Translations under genes and position numbers: made by a program
Assembly: GCA_002384725.1 (NCBI GenBank)
Contig: DGBF01000178.1
Span: forward strand, 31,740-42,217
DNA from: Flavobacteriales bacterium UBA4011
Lineage (GTDB): Bacteria; Bacteroidota; Bacteroidia; Flavobacteriales_D; Crocinitomicaceae
Length of the DNA stretch: 10,478 nt
Direction: 5' to 3'
Shown: positions 5,884 to 10,478 of the stretch, piece by piece
Numbering within the stretch: the stretch's first letter is position 1
Layout: each line of letters opens with the position of its first letter
Notes under the pieces: generated by a model
Database searches by the model: none
What the model was told of the DNA's origin: nothing
The model's input: only the letters and a program-made list of their open reading frames with translations

Positions 5884-8109
5884 CTATTGGTCAATACCAA
5901 AATTCTTCGTTGTGTTGCTATTGATGTATAGAACATTACACAATGATTTCAATTCATTTTCTTGAACTGAAAACTCAGTATCGAGAGTATGGTGATTAAA
6001 TCCAATCATTATCAAGTCGGCATCTTTCGAGTTTTTACAGATCTTTTCATTCCGTGTTTCATTGTCACGAACCTTGTGAAATTGCACATTTGCTTCAGAT
6101 ATTGGCAAACTTCCTTGGAAAATTAAATCTTGCATCAAGTTTTTCTCCGACTCGAAAACAGACTCATTTAAAGCAACATGAAGCGTCGCTTTTCCTTTTC
6201 GCCAATCATGGCTTCCTAGGATTATATAAGCCATAACAATCATTAATTGTGCATTAGTCGTTTGATTTGCTTCTACCCAAATATGAATATCGCCCATTAC
6301 ACCAAACCCTTTGCTGCCCGTCGATAAAACACAGACATCAAAATGACTAGCGTACATCAAGGTGTAATTCTCTTTGATCTGGTCAAGCTGCTCCATTTTT
6401 CCTCGTTCATAATCCAAAAGAATCATGTTGTTGTCCTTACCTGAAACACCTGGTAATTGCAACATCTGAGAAATTGCAACGGTATATGAAGGCGCTACGT
6501 GAGACTGTAGATAGAAATTGCTTTTCGAAATATTTGAAATTCGTATCATTCTCGATAAAGTTTCTTTCGAATCCAACACCGTATCTTCGTTCAACTCAGC
6601 TTTAATCCAGTGTATGTAAGAACCAAAACCGTGTTTCCGCGTCATCCATTTCATGATTTGGAAATTGGAATTTTGGACGAATGTTTGGTTAGAGAAAGCA
6701 ACTATCGAAGGTCGCCATGTTTCGTCTTTTTGATCTTTCTCCGCTTTTTGCAAGAATACTTGAACGGTTCTGCTGAATTGGAAAATTACGCCTTGGAAAA
6801 TGGCTGATATACCTTGTTTCTTGTCGTTTTTAGAGGAGATGTAATAGTATATCGATAACATTAAAACTATCGCAAGTACAGCGTAAAAAGGGTTCATTTT
6901 AAACATCATGAACACACACATCAATCCCCCGAATAAAGAGATGTACCATTTGGACTTGAACGTTGGACGATACGATGGATCGCCCGAGAAATGTTGGAAA
7001 AACGAAATCAAACAAAGAGCGCCATACGTAACCATAAAGAACATGGAAATGATTTCTGCAACGAAATTGACATCGCCAATGGCCACAAAAACGGCAGCAA
7101 TACCAAGCGTCACCAGACTAGACGAAAATGGTTCGTTGTTTTTTCCTTTACCTTTTGCAAAAAAGCGATTGACTTGTTTGTTCGGGAATACTTTGTCTTT
7201 CCCTAAGGCTTGAAGTGTTCTTGGAGCCACTAAAAACGAACCTAGCGCACTAGAGAATGTCGCTGCCGCAAGCCCAATTGGAATAATCGGTCCCCAAATG
7301 GCAATCTGACTCATAATCAACTGATCGCTTGCTAAAGCTTCTGGAGTAGCTGAGGTTGCCAATTTTAATGCGATGAACACATAAATGATCATTCCCACTA
7401 GAGTTGCCATTAATGTCCCTTTTGGTAAAGATTCGCTTGGGTCTTTTAAGTCACCCGATAAACCTACTCCGGCTGTCATGCCAGTAAATGCAGGAAAACA
7501 AATGGCAAAAACAATGAAGAAAGCGTCACCATCTTCGATATGATTGGTTAATGAAGTCAATGAAATAGCCTCACCAGTGCCTGTACCCATAAAAAAGAAG
7601 ATCAGTGAAACGAATAAAATAGCGACTACAAAATAAAGTGCTTTCATTCCCAAATCGGCACCTTTAGTTAATATCAATAGGGTTAAAAGACCTAAACACG
7701 GCAAAGTCACCAAGCGCATATCCATGACGTAAAAACCATAGGTTTGACCTACCCACTCTATCAAAGGCTCAAATGCAACTCCCATGGCCACAATATAAAA
7801 GGCGACGGAAATGGCTTGTGACAAATACAAACTGATACCTATAGCGGAACCGATATTTAACCCAAAAGATCGCGAAATAATAAAGTATTCGCCACCCCCT
7901 TCTACTTTTTGGTTGGTCGAAATTTCAGCAATTGCCATGGCTGTTGGAATTGTAACCATATGGCCAATTATAATAATTCCGAGCGTCCCTAAAAATCCGA
8001 TATTACCAACAGCGTAGCCAAATCGCAAGAACATAACAGCCCCTAAAATGGTCGAAATCCCTGTTAAAAATACTGGAGTCGTCCCAAACTTTTTTACAAC
8101 ATTAGTCAT
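5884..8109 (-). CDS. Cation-chloride cotransporter homologue (SLC12/NKCC-like, APC superfamily)
   Basis: The 741 residues comprise a 12-helix inner-membrane carrier (about 10-425) and a cytosolic domain (about 430-741). It belongs to the cation-chloride cotransporter family that includes animal NKCC, NCC and KCC. Family marks are GAVMFLRFG in TM1 (23-31), GGGEYFIISRSFG (71-83), CFPAFTGM through SGDLKDP in TM6 (204-224), PKGTL (229-233), SSALGS (286-291) with APRTLQALGKDKVFP (295-309), KGKNNEP (321-327), and WRPSIVAFS (465-473) opening the cytosolic domain. Against human NKCC1 (numbering recalled), Y105, P206 and T209 match the K+ site residues Y383, P496 and T499, S286/S287 match the Na+ site serines S613/S614, and Y362 matches Y686 of a chloride site. 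N298 becomes T20. These features suggest Na+-coupled chloride transport, possibly with K+; this is inference. It is convergent with paaZ and 77 bases downstream of the MBOAT gene. Confidence 0.88.
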   Translation of the reverse strand: MTNVVKKFGTTPVFLTGISTILGAVMFLRFGYAVGNIGFLGTLGIIIIGHMVTIPTAMAIAEISTNQKVEGGGEYFIISRSFGLNIGSAIGISLYLSQAISVAFYIVAMGVAFEPLIEWVGQTYGFYVMDMRLVTLPCLGLLTLLILTKGADLGMKALYFVVAILFVSLIFFFMGTGTGEAISLTSLTNHIEDGDAFFIVFAICFPAFTGMTAGVGLSGDLKDPSESLPKGTLMATLVGMIIYVFIALKLATSATPEALASDQLIMSQIAIWGPIIPIGLAAATFSSALGSFLVAPRTLQALGKDKVFPNKQVNRFFAKGKGKNNEPFSSSLVTLGIAAVFVAIGDVNFVAEIISMFFMVTYGALCLISFFQHFSGDPSYRPTFKSKWYISLFGGLMCVFMMFKMNPFYAVLAIVLMLSIYYYISSKNDKKQGISAIFQGVIFQFSRTVQVFLQKAEKDQKDETWRPSIVAFSNQTFVQNSNFQIMKWMTRKHGFGSYIHWIKAELNEDTVLDSKETLSRMIRISNISKSNFYLQSHVAPSYTVAISQMLQLPGVSGKDNNMILLDYERGKMEQLDQIKENYTLMYASHFDVCVLSTGSKGFGVMGDIHIWVEANQTTNAQLMIVMAYIILGSHDWRKGKATLHVALNESVFESEKNLMQDLIFQGSLPISEANVQFHKVRDNETRNEKICKNSKDADLIMIGFNHHTLDTEFSVQENELKSLCNVLYINSNTTKNFGIDQ

Positions 8110-8157
8110 ATCTAGCTTTTTTTATCCCATAGACGGTTCTCCACGGCATTGGTCACA

Positions 8158-8165
8158 CAATATTA
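8158..8165 (-). promoter_or_regulatory. Weak candidate -7 box for the cotransporter gene
   Basis: On the minus strand this reads TAATATTG, one base away from TAnnTTTG, about 48 bases upstream of the ATG at 8109. No -33 TTG is seen at the expected distance. The 77-base gap behind the MBOAT gene contains no clear terminator hairpin with a T tract, so the cotransporter could instead be co-transcribed with MBOAT. Confidence 0.2.
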
Positions 8166-8186
8166 AGAATATATTTGAATCGGGTA

Positions 8187-10043
8187 TTAAAACTGGAAAT
8201 AAACGAAAGGCTTACCTCCATCAACAGCTGTTTGATAAACCAAAAAGATAATTAAGGCAACGGATAAAGCTTTCATGGGTAAAGTCATTTTTTCAAATCG
8301 CAGTTCCCAACCTTTTTTAATTGCTCCTGGCAACCAGTGAAGTACGAATCCAATTAATATAAATACAAAGGCACTCCAATAGGTTGAAATTACTTCAATA
8401 AATACAGTCCAAGAAAAATCGAAATGATGTACAATTTGATTCAACATTTGCATCGGTAGTTCGTCGTCTTCTAATCGGAACCAAATTCGTGTGAAAGTAA
8501 TGAAATTAAAGGTGATAAAAATCTTCCAAAAACGAGAGAGACCTGATTTGTTTTCCTCATATGGGCTGATCTTCTTCCAATACTTATAAATCACTAACGC
8601 AACACCATTTAGTGCTCCCCAAATCACAAAATTCTTGCTCGCACCATGCCACAATCCTCCTACAACCATCGTTATCAATAAATTCATATCGCGATGCACC
8701 AAACGATTGAAGTCCTTGATAAATAACCAACCGTAGGTGTAGATGATAAGCATGCCTAAATAGACGAATATCAAAGCATACCACTTCGTTATAAAAATTA
8801 AGAAAATGAAAATGATCGTTGACACGAAATAAGTTCCTAAACCGCCACGACGGCTTCCGCCAAGTGGAATGTATAAATAATCGCGCAACCATGAACCCAA
8901 GGATACGTGCCATCTTCTCCAAAAGTCAGCCACACTCACGGCTTTGTATGGTGAATTGAAATTCTCCTTTATATTGAATCCCATCAATCTAGAAAGCCCA
9001 ATTGCAATATCGGTGTAGCCTGAAAAATCACCGTAAATCTGCAAGGAATATCCCCACATGGCTAAAATGCTAACGAAACCTGGGAACATTTCTGGAGCTT
9101 CAGCAATGTGATCAATGAAATGAATTGCGATGTAATCTGCTAGAACGATCTTTTTTATTAACCCTTTGACAATTTGAACAATTGCCCAACTGAAATCTTT
9201 ATTGTCAAGGTCGTACGGCTTTCTTATTTGAGGAATGAAGTCTTTTGCCCGAACTATTGGTCCTGCCACGAGTTGGGGGAAAAAGGTGACGAAAAACGAA
9301 TAATCAAAGAAACTTTTGACAGGTTCAATCTCTTTTCGGTATATATCTACACTATATGATATGCTCTGAAAAGTAAAAAACGATACACCGACAGGAAGCA
9401 AAATTCGTTCGATAAAAGTTCCTTCTCCAAAGAAACCATTGGCCCAATGTGCAAAATGGTTTATCGGTTCAAAGTTCGTTGCGAAAGTGGTGTTAAATGC
9501 CTCAGTAAAGAAATAAGCATACTTGAAATACAAGAGAATTAGGACATTAAAAACTATTCCCAATGCCAAAATCCGCTTTCGGGTTTCCTCCTTTTCTGAA
9601 GTAAATACTTTCTTGCCGATGAAATAATTCACCACTAAACTAACACCCAATAAAACAACGAATAAGCCTGATGATTTGAAATAAAAGAAAAAACTAATAA
9701 CGGTTAAGAAGAAGCTCCTCACCCAAAATTTCTCTTTGAATCGCGATAGGAAAAATACACCAGCGATAAACAACAACCAGCCATCAAAGACCGTTAATTT
9801 GAACTCGAAATTCCCAAAACCGCTTTGAGTGGCACTGAAAGTTATTCCTGTGACACCTACAATTGCCAATGCAGATACGATATAAAATGCTCTGGTTTTG
9901 GTTTTCTTGGATAAATCAAGAATGGTATAGACGCCTATCGCCACCATAAAGAATATCCAGAAATTGAGTTGAACAAAGTTTAATGGAGAGGCATCATCAT
10001 AACTCAAAGAAAAAACATCCATGAAACGCGACCACCCTTCCAT
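8187..10043 (-). CDS. MBOAT family membrane-bound O-acyltransferase (AlgI/DltB-like)
   Basis: MBOAT proteins of this type move an acyl group, usually acetyl, across the inner membrane for transfer to an extracytoplasmic polymer such as a polysaccharide. The 618 residues are mostly hydrophobic helices. Diagnostic motifs are PVGVSFFTFQSISY (217-230), FPQLVAGPIVR (255-265), IYGDFSGYTDIAIG (336-349), WRRWHVSL with H379 (375-382), LRDYLYIPLGG (387-396), and GGLWHG with the catalytic H466 (462-467). The C-terminus GKPFVYFQF is common in Bacteroidota members. It is longer than AlgI or DltB, partly because about 60-70 residues, with probably two extra helices (about 57-70 and 88-100), lie between the first helix and the usual SxxFY-type segment at 117-121. 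The start follows the SGNH gene stop by 3 bases (TAA-ACG-ATG), so the two genes are surely co-transcribed and probably translationally coupled. The acceptor polymer is unknown. Confidence 0.93.
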   Translation of the reverse strand: MEGWSRFMDVFSLSYDDASPLNFVQLNFWIFFMVAIGVYTILDLSKKTKTRAFYIVSALAIVGVTGITFSATQSGFGNFEFKLTVFDGWLLFIAGVFFLSRFKEKFWVRSFFLTVISFFFYFKSSGLFVVLLGVSLVVNYFIGKKVFTSEKEETRKRILALGIVFNVLILLYFKYAYFFTEAFNTTFATNFEPINHFAHWANGFFGEGTFIERILLPVGVSFFTFQSISYSVDIYRKEIEPVKSFFDYSFFVTFFPQLVAGPIVRAKDFIPQIRKPYDLDNKDFSWAIVQIVKGLIKKIVLADYIAIHFIDHIAEAPEMFPGFVSILAMWGYSLQIYGDFSGYTDIAIGLSRLMGFNIKENFNSPYKAVSVADFWRRWHVSLGSWLRDYLYIPLGGSRRGGLGTYFVSTIIFIFLIFITKWYALIFVYLGMLIIYTYGWLFIKDFNRLVHRDMNLLITMVVGGLWHGASKNFVIWGALNGVALVIYKYWKKISPYEENKSGLSRFWKIFITFNFITFTRIWFRLEDDELPMQMLNQIVHHFDFSWTVFIEVISTYWSAFVFILIGFVLHWLPGAIKKGWELRFEKMTLPMKALSVALIIFLVYQTAVDGGKPFVYFQF

Positions 10044-10046
10044 CGT

Positions 10047-10478
10047 TTAGTTTTTTGCAGTTTTAATTTTACGTGCTTCAAATTGTCGTTCGGCTTTTTC
10101 GAAAGCATCATAATATAAATCACCCTTCAAATGATAACCGGCTTTCGTAAAATGCACCAAATCTTTTTGCATCAATTTGTTTATATACCATGTTTTAGAT
10201 GAACCTAATCCACCCATTATTCCATATAAATCCCAAACTGGACAATTGTATTTTTGAGCAAGCTCCCGAATAACCGTTCTTTCTTTTTCGATATTCGGAT
10301 TCAAATGACTTCGGTGAAAATAAGAGTCGTTGGGCACGGTTAGCAGTAAAGCGCATTCTGGATTCGTACGAAGAACAATCTTCATCAATCGTTCCAAATT
10401 ATTTTTGTACTCTTCTGGATCGAAGGATTCTGGTGGCACGTTGCCATCATTTGTCCCAACTGAAAAAGCAAAAAAGTC
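10047..10478 (-). CDS. SGNH/GDSL hydrolase or acyltransferase, C-terminal part (5' end outside window)
   Basis: The frame is open to the right edge of the window, giving 143 C-terminal residues; an in-frame GTG at 10439 is internal, not the start. The first visible residues include GTND (8-11), the SGNH block III with the oxyanion-hole asparagine N10. Block V appears as DLVH with the catalytic pair D106 and H109. The nucleophilic serine block I (GDS-like) and any signal peptide or membrane anchor lie beyond the edge. Such proteins paired with MBOAT transporters (as in AlgI with AlgJ/AlgX, DltB with DltD, PatA with PatB) receive the acyl group on the outer face and pass it to a polymer. Three bases separate it from the MBOAT start, which supports that role. 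A plain esterase is the main alternative. Confidence 0.85.
   Translation of the reverse strand, partial: DFFAFSVGTNDGNVPPESFDPEEYKNNLERLMKIVLRTNPECALLLTVPNDSYFHRSHLNPNIEKERTVIRELAQKYNCPVWDLYGIMGGLGSSKTWYINKLMQKDLVHFTKAGYHLKGDLYYDAFEKAERQFEARKIKTAKN

Noticed and set aside
6908..7213. 101-residue plus-strand frame inside the cotransporter gene
   Set aside because: It is the complement of conserved SLC12 membrane segments, with no leader, promoter or domain of its own.
8110..8186. Terminator between MBOAT and the cotransporter
   Set aside because: No stable hairpin followed by a T tract was found on the minus strand; the A-run near 8118 is on the wrong side to act as one for the MBOAT transcript.
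8584..8922. 112-residue minus-strand frame inside the MBOAT gene
   Set aside because: It is an alternative frame across the conserved WRRWH to GGLWHG region and has low-complexity, unrecognisable sequence.
10437..10439. GTG at 10439 as the start of the SGNH gene
   Set aside because: The frame stays open upstream to the window edge and encodes the conserved GTND block just before it, so the GTG is internal.

Overview
The window looks like a chromosomal segment of a Bacteroidota bacterium, probably a Flavobacteriales member (Fluviicola/Crocinitomicaceae-like is a guess). The reasons are AT-rich DNA, start codons with A/T-rich leaders and no Shine-Dalgarno sequence, Bacteroidota-type -7 boxes (TAnnTTTG) in front of genes, and protein families typical of that phylum. 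No RNA genes, insertion sequences, CRISPR arrays or long repeats were seen. Every gap between genes is under 140 bases.

Layout: (1) 1-2569, minus strand, is the first 856 codons of a large secreted protein that runs off the left edge. It has a signal peptide and a LamG-type lectin-like domain. Its scaffold matches peptide-N-glycosidase F (PNGase F), split by an insertion of about 500 residues, with all three recalled catalytic acids in place. (2) A 133-base divergent promoter region follows. (3) 2703-3695, plus, is a tRNA-dihydrouridine synthase (DusB type) whose promoter sits so close to the ATG that the mRNA is probably leaderless. (4) 3781-5832, plus, is PaaZ, the bifunctional ring-opening enzyme of aerobic phenylacetyl-CoA degradation, with no other paa gene in view. 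(5) A short convergent region holds a possible bidirectional terminator. (6) 5884-8109, minus, is a cation-chloride cotransporter homologue of the animal SLC12/NKCC type. (7) 8187-10043, minus, is an MBOAT membrane O-acyltransferase. (8) 10047-10478, minus, is the C-terminal part of an SGNH/GDSL hydrolase that runs off the right edge.

The hydrolase and the MBOAT protein are 3 bases apart and read in the same direction. They form a probable export-acylation pair that acetylates an extracytoplasmic polymer. The cotransporter lies 77 bases downstream of MBOAT on the same strand and may be read with it or from its own weak promoter. dusB, paaZ and the PNGase-like gene look like single transcription units with housekeeping, catabolic and secreted roles. 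I see no evidence that the whole window forms one system. The most unusual item is the PNGase F-like protein with its nested LamG insertion. Next are the NKCC-like transporter with preserved Na+ and K+ site residues and the near-leaderless dusB promoter.
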